Part shown: positions 10,832 through 23,189 of the stretch, in pieces | Layout of the letters: the number at the start of each line of letters is the position of its first letter | Position numbering within the stretch: the stretch's first letter is position 1 | NCBI GenBank assembly: GCA_004123355.1 | Contig: SCHM01000002.1 | Location: 3,100,001-3,164,000, forward strand | Origin: Amphirosellinia nigrospora | Taxonomy: Eukaryota > Ascomycota > Sordariomycetes > Xylariales > Xylariaceae | DNA: 64,000 bases | Reading direction: 5' to 3' | The notes under the pieces: generated by a model | The model's database searches: none | What the model saw: the letters and a program-made list of their open reading frames with translations, nothing else | Told to the model about the DNA's origin: nothing | Position numbers and translations under genes: made by a program

Positions 10832-12299
10832 ATGCAGCCCTCGACAAACGCTTTGAGGTGACGACACGGGTCAGCACGTGACGGAGTTGCGGGAAACTAC
10901 TACTATAGCATCGGAGCCAGCTTTTTCTGGTCGGCGTCTTGCGCGGAGGGAAAAAAGGTTCCGGTTTTTTAATCGCCACTTCGGGCGGCGGATCGTCTAC
11001 GAAAAGACAGGGTAATCCGACATCAACTTGCACGCAGACACGCACGTATTTGGGTTGGGCTTCATTTGCATCTCGGATCATGAACTTGAATGCGAAAAGG
11101 GGGGAAAGAGGGAAGAAAAACCAGCTTCTAGGTGCACCGCGCACACACTTGATCAGCCAGCCCACACGGCTCGCCGAAAGAGAGAGAAACAAGGTTGCAT
11201 TCGCACACAATGGCCATTTTCGCGTTTTATCGTGAAATATGTTCCATGGGAGGTTCATCCCGAAGTCTGTCCCTTGCTGCCTACTGCTGCAAGATGTGTC
11301 GTATACTGTGAGATGATGTACCATTTCCATCTGTCTACTAACCACCGCACAGCTAACGCCGAGTATGCTCGGTCGTTCGTAAACCCCTCCCAAAACCCAG
11401 GCTACAGGTTATCTCGAGGTCTAGGGGGAGCTGGATCTTCTTGTCCAACCTCAAGATGGTAAAACCTACCTGGTAATACGGTAAGTGAATATATATTCAT
11501 TCGTCCACCGCTAGGATATCTCCACGTCAATCACCCAGCCTATGGATTTCGTGGTATACGACTGGCGAAGAGCAAACCAAGTGGGGGAGCATTAATTTGA
11601 ATCACAGCTCCTTCGCTCTCGCCTGCAGACCTCCAGTTGTCAGACATCCCTTGATGTTGATGGGGTTGGAGGTTTGATGGTGAGGCACATGTTCTCTTTC
11701 TCTTTGTTATCTGCAATTGATCTCGAGCTGCAACCTAAATCAGTCACTATCAAGTTCCTCTCATGTACTTCAGAGTAGATATTACAAGAGCCAGAGAGGA
11801 CATTCCATGTTTAGGAGAAGCGAGTCAAATTTATTAATCTACCAATCAACCTAGTCGTACGTAATCCAGCCCAACGCATCGCAACACCTAATCTTTGGTC
11901 TTCTCTATGGTCAAATCTTTGCATCTGTGCATCGTCACCCAAGCAGGACGGCGCGGTAGTCGGTGCTATTATCAATATCTCATCTTGCCAACCTCGAGAC
12001 CATATTAAAACAAAGAGTACAACGGCCACCAAGGGCCCAACTCCTAAAAGATGACGAGTCACCCTCTGGGGCCTGAAAATGTTTCGTAACAAACGATGCC
12101 AAATTCTGCAGCCGAGTAGCTCTCTTGAATGTCATGAAATAACCTGGGCCGATTCATCGTACTCATACATCTAAAAGCCTGCAAAACATGTAGTGATTGA
12201 GAATGATATATATCTCGTCTCACCTATAGCCCATGGTTCTGGCAAGCCGATGAGTTCTGTTGGGGGCGCGGCCCAACACCATTCCCGTTGATTGAGCAG
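10832..12299. other. Gene-free 1.5 kb between convergent RPL26 and a conserved unknown gene
   Basis: Both flanking genes end here. Open frames of up to about 200 codons occur on both strands, but they overlap each other, lack family resemblance and have no splice or codon pattern like the neighbours. Most of the stretch is probably 3' UTR and spacer. I see no RNA gene. Confidence 0.3.
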
Positions 12300-15200
12300 C
12301 TACTGCCAATCAGAGCCAATAACCCCGCGGCGTTCCGCATCACGGAGCATACGCTGGTGAAGGTCCTTCGTGATGTCGTGCTCAATCGAAGAAGCCGAGC
12401 TAGGAGGACAGTTCTCTCCCATCTTCTCCAGAGCTACACGAGGTCCCTCGAGCTCGATGAGCTTGTCATCGGCATTCGGTGAATCACGGGCTGGGGAGCC
12501 GTTGGACATTGTCGGTCCAAGAGAGGCGATCGCATTACCGGCGTACTGAGGTAGATAGCCCGTTGCTGTGGTCACTGAGATGGCACTGGGAAGTACAGTA
12601 GCACTGGTAGATCCCTTCCTCAGCATGGTCTGCCATAGATCGTGTCCGGACTTAGCGCTATAATTAATTAGTCTAAGCATACACGGCAATAAGATAGCTG
12701 GGAATATCGTTCGACAAACCTTGATCGTTCCAAAGCTCTTCGACTAAGCGGGGGAGACTTCTTCTTTTCAAGGTTCTTTGCGGCAGACCCGTCAGGAGAA
12801 GAGAGTTTGCACGCCTGCAGGGACTGGTTGAGCTTGTCCAATTCTTCGGTGCTTTCAACACCTTCGTTGGTCTTAGCCTTATTCACCTTGGGCGTGTTAG
12901 CTACAGCCTTCTTGTCCATGTCAGGAGGGGCCACGATCGGAATAGCCTTGCTGAATTTGCGACCACTCTCGTAAGAGCGAATGCTGTTGGCATCGTGGCT
13001 TGATCGAAATGGGTCGACCTCAGAACGTTTCAGTTCTGCGGCAAAATCAACCCCAGGTTGTCTCGACCGCGCATCCAAAGCTTGACCCTTTTCCTCTGTA
13101 GCCTTCTGCGGAGAGGCAGGATAAAAGTCCTTGCCATCAAACTTGGGCAAGCCCGTTCCCTTGCTTGGAAGCTTACCCCAGTAGGCATTTCGGGCTTGCT
13201 TTTCAACTTCGGTCAACTCTCGCGCATACACAAACTCGTGTCCTTGATATGTCCAGGGGTCTGCGCCTGGGGGTAGTTTCCAACGAGGTAGGGAATAGCC
13301 AGTCCTTTTCCATTCGCTTGAGCCATATAGGGCGTGTTTGTATTGGCAAGGTAAGCAGCCCCAGGCTGCGCAATATGTCCGTCTTTGCCTTGTTTCTGCA
13401 TAGAGCCAGATGGCTGTATATATTCTTGCGTTTGCTTATTTTCGCCAAGGACGGCTGGCTGGATAGAAGAAGAATCTTTCGACGAGCCATTGTCACTGGA
13501 AAGCTGTTGAGCTTTCGAAGGTTTAGGATCGTGCTTCGGATTCAAGGGTCTGGTGATAGCCTCTAACATAGCTTTTTGTTGTGCGGTGGCACCAGGGCCC
13601 GAGAGTTTTCGAATCACTGCGGCTTCAAGCGCATCAATGTGAGCCGTTGAGTTGTCCGTTATGTTCGAGTTAATGCCCACAGCTGTTCTATTTGGCCTGG
13701 CACTCGCTCGATGACCCGTGGCAACTGCCTGCTGAGGCTGGAAGCGTTTAGAACCAGAAGCTGGGTTAATCGATCTGATAGAACCATGTTGGGAAGAACC
13801 GCTGGCCTGAGTGTGTCTGATGCTCGGTGGGCGAGAAGGCGTGTTGCAAGGCATCACCAAGTCGGAAATATGACTGGGCGTAGGCTCCATGTTCGGGTAG
13901 TGCTCCATTTCGAACCGCATCTGAGACTGGTAGTTGTGTTCGAACTGTCTGATGCTATCTTTCAACTTCTGGGCCTGCGCAAACACCCAGGGCTCGTCAA
14001 TTTGATGTCTGTTGAATTGGAGTTGATCTATATAGTACTTCAGCGAAACTCTTAAATTTTCAAGCTGCTTCCTAGTGATCTCGCTCGGTCTGATTGATGA
14101 TAGAGGCGGCATAGCTCCAGAAGGGGCGCCAGCTGGTGTCAAGATCGACTGAGGGGCAGGGTTTCGATTTGGCACACTTGGATATGGCTGCAGTGCAGAC
14201 ACGTTGGGCCCAGCCATCATGGGCAAATTAGAATTAGGATGATTCACAACTACCATGCGCGGGTCAGTGTGGGCAGCGGTTGGCATCATGCTAGGTGCAA
14301 AAAAATGGTTATTCGGAACCATCTGAGGCATCGGACCAGGACCCATTCCAGGGGCGGGAAAACCAATTGGCCATTGACATAGAAAGGCCGGTTCTGATCA
14401 AATTGCTCTGGAGGCGAAATCTTGACAGGTGCACGTCCAGGCTTACTGTCGTTCTCGCCACCATTCTGCTTGCCGACGCCCCCTGTAACCTGGATTCTCT
14501 GCTCGCTTCCGGGCATGGGAAGATATTGCGTATTCGAACGGAGCAGCGAGAGGGGCAAACCGTAAGGATAGGCAAACCCATGTTGCATATGGCTCTGCAT
14601 ATGGTGGTGATAGACAGGTATCTGCATGCCCACCTGCTGGTAAACAACAGATTGAGGTTGGTATACCGGCGCAACCATGGGGGGCGGTGCCTGCGTGTTT
14701 GGGAGGGCAAAAACAGGCTCGACTTTTGTCTCCCTGATAGGCTCGGTTGAGTTATGTGCATCCATCGGTAGTCGCTCTTTATCCCATTTCGTGGTGGGAG
14801 ATACAGAGTTGCGTGTGTTAGGGACGATTCTCCCACCAGCGGTGACCCGAACATGAGTAGGTGAGACAACTGCCTTGAAGAACCTCTGGAAACCTTCGCT
14901 ACTCTGTTTATCAAGACCTGTCGGCGCTGAAAGAGGATCACTCGAGTTTATCTCAGAACCGGTACGGCCCCGGTACTTCCATTGCACGTTGGGGCCTAGT
15001 TGGCTCGGCTGGCGAGACAAACTCTTGCCTCGATAGACTATCTCGTCACTCTCATTGGATGAAGAAGACACTCCCTTTATCTTCTTGGGGCCTCGAGCTA
15101 CATCGCCCTTATCCTTAGAGACTACCTCATCTAGAGAAAATATCAGCACACGGTGGTCGCGGTGAGGAGCTTAAATCGGATCACTTACCAAATTCGGGAT

Positions 15201-15731
15201 CCGCTTTGAGTTTTGCCAATACACCATGTGGAGTTTCAGATGTTTGAGAGCGGCGAGGCCCAGAAGCTCGGCCGCACTGTAAGTGCGTGCCTCCATTGAA
15301 TGGTTCAAGTAGGCAAATAGATAGAAGGTGCGTCGTTGGCTGATATCACGCCAAAAGAAGAGTGTTGGAACCGAAGCAGTTTGAATAGGATCGGCGACAA
15401 GGTATTCGGAGAGAACGGCAAGAACTGTAGAAAGCTGGGCAGATTGTCTGTGTTTGTCAGCGATCCTCTGTGCTTCAAGCTGGGACGTGATAAAACGAGG
15501 GACGTGTTCTAATGAAATAATCGGAGTGTGGGGGGAGAGCGCTGTGTCATTCTTTACGAAGATAGAGCGGCAACGACGGTTAGTTTTGAGATAAAACTTT
15601 ATCTCATGGACAGTTGGGTTAGGAATAGGAACGTCATCAGCCTGTGTATGCTTAAGTTTAATGTACAGCTTGCGAATGATCTTGCGGTAACCCTGAGGAG
15701 AGGAAAATGGAGTTGCGTATTCAATAGGCAT
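12300..15731 (-). CDS. Conserved fungal protein of unknown function, Gln/Pro-rich
   Basis: I do not recognise a named family. Residues 1-180 look folded: FYLKTNRRCRSIFVKND, ISLEHVPRFITSQLEAQRIA and SVPTLFFWRDISQRR. A long disordered middle follows, rich in Pro, Gln, Met and His (for example VYHHHMQSHMQHG). A helical block comes next (EITRKQLENLRVSLKYYIDQL and DEPWVFAQAQKLKDSIRQFE), then a conserved-looking C-terminal motif (YARELTEVEKQARNAYWGKLP, KFDGKDFYPASP). Introns are at 15131-15188 and 12658-12719, the latter with an ACTAAT branch. Three one-base losses occur, near 15200 (AAAG), 14360 (C run) and 13240. With them the exons close at about 1104 residues. The architecture suggests a nuclear or mRNP-associated scaffold, which is inference only. 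Confidence 0.65.
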
Positions 15732-18700
15732 GTTGCATGTGGGTAAAGAGATATGATATGATATGATATGAGAGTAAGTAAGACTAAAAGTCCAGGGAAG
15801 CAGACCATCAGCGTGAACGCATGTGTTTCGAAATTTGGGACAAGTCAGGGTGCGTGCATTGGCTGCATGGTGTTGATGATGTCTATGTGGCAGGAGACAG
15901 GGTAATCCAGAGGATTCGAAATACTTGAAGCGAAAGAAGCGTTAAAATTGAGGCCAAGCGACAAGACAAGGCAAGGCACTCGACTGGTGAAGATGCATCG
16001 ATTTGTGCCACTCAATACCCTGATTTCCTGATGATTTTGTGGTGTGATTGTCGAGGGCGAGGGGCGAAGAGAGGGTCGGAGGTTGGATCGGTGCTGAACC
16101 AGAAGCGTTGAAGAGAAGAGCATGCTCGCAAAAACTTACCAAAAACAAGAGCAAGAAGAGATGGACGTGAGAGTGACGGTGAGCAAAAGCAAAATGGTAG
16201 GCATACAAGATCTTGAGCCCGATCTTTGGAGGCTTTACGCAGTTTTCCCTCGGCGTCTCAAGGCGTGGATATGAAGGGTGTAGAGAGAGCAAGACGACGG
16301 GGATCGTCTGCAGTTGGCGATGAAGGAGAGGGCATCGGGTTTGCTGAGATGGGAAAGCAAGGAAATGCGACATACCTTTCGAGATCGATCTTGCAATGTC
16401 TGTACTGCTACAGGAAGAATCACATGAAGTAGGAGCAGCTGGGCCGAAGCTGTTGAATGAGGTTTGAGGAAGTAGTAGCGACGGAGAGCGTGATGCCCGT
16501 CGTAGAATTTCACGTAGGGAAAAGTATGTGTGTGTGTCAGTTAGTTAGTTGCGTTGCCGGGCAATGCAGCAAGTACAACGGCGACTGAGATTGTGAATGG
16601 ACACGGGCATATATATATATACTCGTATAGGTAGCGGGAAGGGAATAACAACAACACAACCAACACGTGCAGGCAGCCTTAAGCCCAAGTACCTTCCTAG
16701 GCATGGAGGTACTTGTGATATCTATCTATCTAGTAAGGGCTCAAGAAAGAGCAGGCACGAAGCCTCGATCGCTAAGCTAGGTGGGCTATGAATACTCGAG
16801 TCTGGTCCATGCCAGCCACTCGTTATCGCTATTCCTTATTCAATGAGTCCCAGGACCCTCCAAAAACGTACCTACTCGTGTTCATTAACCTAAACCCAAG
16901 AGATGACGTAAAACTGTGCAGCCACCGTGCATACCCCGGTAGCTCATTAAATGATTTTGATAGCAAACTTCTTGTCATTGTCCTTTAGTAGGTGCCTATT
17001 GACCGATTCCGCTACGTGAAGCACTCCCATTCACCTAAGACCACTCTCCACTATCTCTTGGAGGCATTTCAACACAAAGGAGACGTCATAGTAGACTGAT
17101 ATCGATAGCCTCCTGATCAATCTGCGCTCGTAGGGGTATATGCCGGACACCTTCAAGTGGACGTTGATGGCCATATATGTTACCATTCCGGAATACGAGT
17201 TGACGATGCCGATAGCGTATGCAGCTGACCCGATACCACCAAAACCGCTGCGAGGCACTACGACACAGAGTTGCTTCTGAATGTAGAACCGCGCTTATCG
17301 GAGGTGGTCACTTTTCGTGCCTGCGATTTGCAGTGACGGCGGCATGAAAGGCTTAATACTTGATAGTACAATTCAATATGCACTGCCTAGTATTCACATG
17401 TGGGAACCGGGCCTCAGAGCTTACATCACGCAGTATATTCTTCCAGTTCATACGATAAGGCCAATACCCGCGGTCGATGGCACATGTACTGACAAGCACG
17501 TCTGGTATTCTGAAATGATGCAGCATAAACTCCCAAAGCAGCACCCATCAAGACCGGGTGTACCCAAAGCCGAAACTGGGGAAGAGTTGAACCGTCTCTG
17601 GTCGTATACGCAGTTGCCCCTCCAAAGTGTATAGGTTCCGACTACTTTCGGGTCGTCCTACGATAGTGCAGTTTACTCGTCTCTCTGCACACCGATAACT
17701 TAGTCTACACTCCTTAAACTTCAGACGATCAACACCGCCTCTCCGGAACACACACCTGCAGCTCTCTCGCAACGACCTGTCCCCCGAATAGACACGAAGA
17801 TATACATCGCGTATCACCATCGGCGGAATTGGCAGCCATTTGGGGGCGTTGGGTTTGGGACTGGTGGATCTGGCTTGGGGGGAGGGTGGGGTGAATCGTT
17901 CCGGCCAGACCTGGAGGCCGTGGTGAGGTCGTCGACTCCTCGAAGGGTTGTTCTTTTCTGGGCGGCCATCGTGTGAGGTGACCCGGTGTTGAGAGTGCTG
18001 CCGGCTGCCTAGGAGGCTTGAGGTGCTAGGTATGGACTGGAAGAGAGGACGGAGGAGCTGGAGATATGGGGCAGACCCGGTGCGCCTTATATACCTCATC
18101 CGTATCACGATCTAGACCGTCGCGAGGCATTTAGACAGATAAGCCTGTTGGAGCGAGTCCACCGAGGTCGTAGTCACACCTCAAACCCCCACGATACCCA
18201 CCGCCGTCATGCCTCATGTGGCAAGACTCCGCGTACCCGTGCATGGCACATCGTGGTGAGACGTTGCCCGATTCGACGGCTTGCCTGTCTCGTATAGTAG
18301 AAGGCGAGTAGAATGTCGGGCGCTTGCCGCATGGCTCGCTGAGGCCACACGTGCTCGGCGGCCTGATCCGCAGAGGGGGAGATGATTGCTGTGCAACAAT
18401 GGCCCCCTCGGATGGGTCGACGGTCGTCACAGAGATGTGCGCACAGGCCTTTGCACGGTTAGAAAAGGCCCGTCAAACCGGCCTATCCCTCGCGCGCAAC
18501 AACCTCAGAAAACAGGGATCCCAAGTGAAATGGATGCCTTGGCCAGCTGACCGGGTCTGCACCGCACCGGATAGAGATATGGCGCACCCTTGTACGATGT
18601 TCGCGGGGGTTCACCACAGCGTGACACGACACGACACGTCCTTCCCACGTTGCGCAGCGGATGTTGTGCAACCTTCCTGCCTGGGACCCGCTCGTCAGAG

Positions 18701-19714
18701 GTCGGGAGTAGATAGCGTATGACAAGGCTGGTGTCTCCGTCGAGGAGCGGATTGGTAGAGTGTGGATGAGGAGTGGGCGAGGGGGTGAGTGGGCGAGTGA
18801 GTGGGCGAGCAGAGGAGCCATGACTATGACTGGCTGGAGGCCACGGGTACTCCTGAGCTGCCAGTCGTGGATCACGTCAAGCTCCCTTAGCTTAGCACGG
18901 CAGTGGTAATAACCTATTAGGGAGTCCGGACAGCCGCGGCCGTAACTGACCTGATATGGCTAAAATGTCGATATTGAAAAGAGCAGTTCGTGACCAGACC
19001 CTGGCGTCATCGGATCCCTCATCCACGCGACGGAATATTTTGGGACATGCTCGCATTCGCCATGTTCCCCTTGGTCTTTTCTTTGTCAGATAGCGTGCCG
19101 ACTTCCTGGTTGGTGGTCCGGAAAGCCCAGCGTCGTTTCATGAAAGCCGATGGCTGGGAAGTTCCAGATGATCTGCCAGACCGGCGGCGCACATCATCCA
19201 GGGTTCCTCGATGCGTTCCTGGATGGCACGAACTGGTAACCAAATGCATGCGATGCGCTCGCTACCATGTCCCGGGGGGATTAAGTTGTCTGAGCGTCGA
19301 TAGACCTCGTGAAGCGAAGTTAGTTTGCAGCAAATCAGTTGTGATCGCCATAGTTGTCGCTTATTCCTCTGGTGATAAAACGGTGCCAAGTAATCGTCGG
19401 GCGAGAGCCACTTTAACTATCCCAAGTGGTTCTCGAGGTTCTCAAGGCAGCCGCTCCTTTCATTGTGACCATGCTCACGTTCGTTTGCTGGGCATTCTCC
19501 AAGTTAATATACATGAAATCCCATGTGCATAATGGCTTTTCGATTCTCAATGGTCGTTCAACGTCACAGGGGTCTTTCAAGGGACTTTAATGCGATCGGG
19601 AGTCGCGAACGGAATTTCTATTGTCACCTTATTGGCCAATATGCATTCCGTCTCATGTATGCAGGGATCTAAGCGAGATAGGCATGGCCCTGGCGAGCTA
19701 CAGAATTTATAGGT
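15732..19714. other. Gene-poor 4 kb region
   Basis: This lies between the start of the unknown gene and the stop of the DapA-like gene. It holds an ATATG pentanucleotide run (about 15752-15772), a short AT dinucleotide run near 16608-16621, and G-rich GTGAGTGGGCGA repeats near 18780-18810. Open frames of 60-186 codons exist on both strands (the largest at 17548-18108, minus, and 18990-19532, plus), but none shows a recognisable domain, conserved motif or coherent splice sites. The segment from 15732 to about 16600 probably includes the 5' leader of the minus-strand gene. I cannot support a gene here. Confidence 0.35.
15752..15772 (+). repeat. (ATATG)n pentanucleotide microsatellite
   Basis: Four tandem ATATG units lie immediately upstream of the minus-strand gene starting at 15731, so the repeat is probably in its 5' leader or core promoter. 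Confidence 0.8.
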
Positions 19715-21339
19715 TTATAGGTTGTCCTCCGTCTCTATCATGATATTGACAATATCGCTGAATGCACCCCACTGCTCGTCAGTGATGGTGTTCAGTAGCG
19801 GTAGACGGACTCCATTGCGGTCGCCGAACCCTCGCACGCGGTGGACTGCCTCCTTGATACCTACAACATTGTCTGGGACGTGTTAGTAATTGGCAGATGT
19901 ATTTGGAAGGGTCTGGAAACTCCTTCTACAACCGATCTAGCGGCAAATATGTTTAAGATTCTACTCACTATAATAAAGCAAAGATTGTTAGCTACCGTTT
20001 TATCATTACCGAGATATAAATATGCCGGGTGGGGGTTCAGTATACGTACCAGGAATTATAAAACTCGCCCATAGTTGCGACCTTCCATTGTAAGTCCCGT
20101 GCCTCTTTTCGCTGCTCCGGGGTCGGCTGCTCAAGTGCGCTTAGCTTGTAAAGATGCACCATTGACTTCGGAAAGGCAGTGCCAACGACATCGAGAGCAC
20201 CAAAAGCGCCCAGAGTCACAGCAGCTAGCATTTGCTGGCCCAACCCGGTGTACGGATGGAAATGAGTGTAGCTTCGAAAGTCAGCTCTTACCGTACAATC
20301 AACAATACAAGGATAGAACATATAGGTAAAATAAGGGAGGCGGCACTTCAAGTCCGAAAGAGAATATTCTCTTCCCTAGAGCCCGAAAAAGTGAAAGGGA
20401 AAGAGGTGGCACTAAGGTTATTCATCTTACTCAATGTTTGGATTGGAACTGATCTGTGAATGCCAGGAGATATCTGTCATGGCAAGCTTAGCACCGACAA
20501 TATTAGGGTGCGCGGCGAGTGTTTCGTATGTCGACGGCTGGACCTTGATATTGTTTGTGACAACGGATAGTCATAGCTTGATTTCAAACCCATCAGCAAT
20601 GATCCTAGAACTGATCCCTGACCCAACCATCCACTCTGGACGGGAGGACAAGACCTACATGAGGATGGGTATCGGGCTTTTGTCTGCGATAGCCGTAAAC
20701 CAATCAATAATTCCTTGCTGGGATGTAGCAATAGCAAAGTACTATTGAGTTTATAAGTTAGTAGCTGTCCCATCGAGCAAGATCTATAAATATCCCGAAA
20801 GCATAGGAAGCACGTAAAATGCAGCACGAGCCTAGGCCGAAAGGGAAAAGACCCGGAAATTTACATACTCCTGGCACAAGGCAGACTCCCCATTGGGCCC
20901 CGGCGCGCTTCGCTTGTTCCAGCTGCTCGATTGCTTCCTCGAACTGCTGCGATACGACACCCGCGATGATGGGGTAATCGGTATGGCCTGCGGCATCGAG
21001 AGCCTTTCGCGTAGCAGTAATGACCTTGTTGCGTTCAGCGGCAGTGACGTGGATGGGCTCTCCCGTGCTACCAAAAATAGCAAAGCCAGAAATGCCCGCG
21101 TCGGCTAGGTACACCGAGTACGCGGTCTGCGTATCAATGTCCAGAGGGTAAGACGTGGCGCCATCTTTAGAGCTGGTCGAGTTGGTCGAGAAGAAGGTAG
21201 GCACGGGAACGTAGGTGCCCGGTGGCGGAGGAACACCGGCGGTCACATTGTCCGCCCTCTTCGTGTACGGGAGCCGGACGGCATTGGCCTCAGCCGAAAG
21301 GGAGAGCAACGCGGCGGCGATACCACTGGAGAACCTCAT
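19715..21339 (-). CDS. DapA/dihydrodipicolinate synthase-family aldolase with N-terminal signal peptide
   Basis: Members of this class I aldolase family cleave or condense pyruvate-type substrates through a lysine Schiff base in a TIM barrel. Visible motifs are FGSTGEPIHVTAAER (GxTGE box), PIIAGVV, SPIPILIYDYP (catalytic Tyr), NIVGAKLAMTD (the likely Schiff-base Lys) and VGIKEAV near the end. The protein begins with MRFSSGIAAALLSLSAEANA, a convincing signal peptide and unusual for this family. Four introns are inferred: 20742-20868 (TACTAAC branch), 20577-20658, 20287-20430 and 19873-20049 (TACTAAC then CAG). One base is missing near 20564 (YDYPVV) and the last junction does not close exactly, so about 365 residues is an estimate. 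The physiological substrate cannot be named; fungal relatives are often annotated as 4-hydroxy-2-oxoglutarate aldolase-like. Confidence 0.78.
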
Positions 21340-23189
21340 GTCGACGGGCTGTGCAGATGAAGCCGATTGGAGGAATCAAGGTCACGTCGTGATCCCGTGA
21401 GAACAGGATATTCCATCGTATTAAATACTGCAAATACAGTAATAACGGGCCAGCGGTATACCGCCCTGTGAGGTACAGTCATTTTGTCAGCAGTAATTTA
21501 GGTAGTTCGCCGTCGAGGAGGCTTGCCAGGGCCGGCCCGAGCAGGGATCTATACGTAATCTCGCCACGATCCTCGCTGTTGGGATATGATGCACGTGGGC
21601 GTACGCAGTTTGGCCGCAGGTCATCATTGCGAATGGGGCTTTAGTTGGGGGACTTTCATGGCCAAGGAGACCGTTGTTCCCGATCTTTACCCAGAAGTAA
21701 CTGCGTACCATCCTAAACAGTCTACATCAGCCTCTGCAATATTGTTGTAAAGCGGATCGCGGTGTGCGATGTAGTGCGATATGGTGTAGTTCGCTATGTG
21801 CTACTATGTCTACCAGGTACCCTTTTTTCTGCTCCTTTTCCCTCAAGTTGACATTATTAATGTAGCGTAGTTGTTATGCTTCTCCAGAAATGGGCAATGT
21901 TCCTATCGCGGATTGTGTGCCGGCTTCTAAAAATAACTTGGCCACAAGTGGAAAGCTCAATCGCCCACATCGGTCCCGAAAACAGGGCTTCTGCTTCTCC
22001 GCTCCGGGTTATACATAATATGTTAGAGTACTGCAAGTTATAACAACTAGCATGTCCTACTTACGACATGTTATTACTACATAGTGGATAGATGTTGAGT
22101 GGGATTGTTAGGCACAATGAGCTCTACTTCTTTATACCTACAGTGTCTGCAGGATGATAATTGTGTAGCACCGTGCTAGGTATTAGGAAAGCAAGAGTAC
22201 TGTTAGTCACAAGGCTGCCATATAATTCGAGTAGAAAATTAGCTGTTGATCAGTCTTGAAGCATTTTTGCCACTTAGCAACCCGGGCCAGTGAGTAGACG
22301 TAGAAAATTTACCACCAAAAATTCCCTGTGAGTACAAGCTCTAGTGCGGTGCTACACAATTATCATACTGTAGCCTGTAGCTACCGATGCAACGAGAAAG
22401 GAGGTCAACTTAAGGTTGTGGGTTTGATGTAGGCGGGGCGGCCTCTGTTGAATGTAACCTCCTTCCCCATGCGTACCTGGTTGAAATGGGTAAGGTAGGA
22501 TTGTCTCTGTACTGAGTAGTATTCCCCTTTCAGCGAAAAAAACACATACTACAGCACCAAACATGAAATGAACATAAGCATCACTTTTCCAACACGTCTG
22601 CCTTCTTATAATTCCGGCTTGTCTCGGATTATACTTGAAACTTTTCTCGCGCTTCAATAACTACCTGACGAAGCCAGTAAGCAGACTAACTTAAATACTA
22701 TCTACTAAACGTTAGGTCTAGCAAGCTTCTAGTTTCCCCACAACTATTTTAACTCTGATAAGTTAAAGCCCATCTAATATTTCATTACAAAATGCAATTG
22801 TTAACAAGGATGAGAAGTGTTGTAAGACTACTTAACCACACGTGAATTAGCTGGCGATGAAAATATGGCGAGGTGGGGGGATTACTCATGTCAATCACAA
22901 CCTCTGCCAGGGTGTCCATGATCAACGCCCGTGTTTATTGACCGGTCAGATACCAGTGCGCTGTAGGTACCGGTAATACACAGTACAGCTAAAGCATAAA
23001 TATGATGAGGTTGGAGGTATTATACATTAATTCAATCAAGCTTAATTAAACCAAGCGAACGACACCCCAACGCAGAAACTCCATGCTACCCTACATATAC
23101 GGTGACGTATTTCTCCAACAGCCAATTTATACCAGTTTCTAACACCCCTGATATACAATACCACACGTTTTTTTTTTTTTTTTTCCATC
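21340..23189. other. AT-rich gene-free region
   Basis: This 1.85 kb stretch separates the 5' end of the DapA-like gene from the 3' end of the next minus-strand gene. It is AT-rich with many short stops on both strands. A 101-codon frame at 22352-22657 (minus) has no family resemblance. A 17-base T tract begins at 23168. Nothing else is recognisable. Confidence 0.35.
23168..23184 (+). repeat. Poly(T) tract, 17 bases
   Basis: This homopolymer lies immediately downstream (minus strand) of the membrane-protein stop. On the transcript strand it reads poly(A), so it could mark a genomic A-tract near the cleavage site. Confidence 0.9.

Noticed and set aside
10782-11393. 203-codon minus-strand frame overlapping the RPL26 3' end
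   Set aside because: It overlaps a certain gene on the other strand, has no family features and contains mixed low-complexity sequence.
11811-12092. 93-codon minus-strand frame with a hydrophobic stretch
   Set aside because: It lies in the expected 3' UTR of the gene ending at 12300, and no conserved motif or splice context was found.
17548-18108. 186-codon minus-strand frame rich in Arg, Ser and Pro
   Set aside because: Composition is typical of random open frames in GC-rich DNA, and no domain is visible.
18990-19532. 180-codon plus-strand frame
   Set aside because: No recognisable domain, mixed composition, and no conserved neighbour or splice sites.
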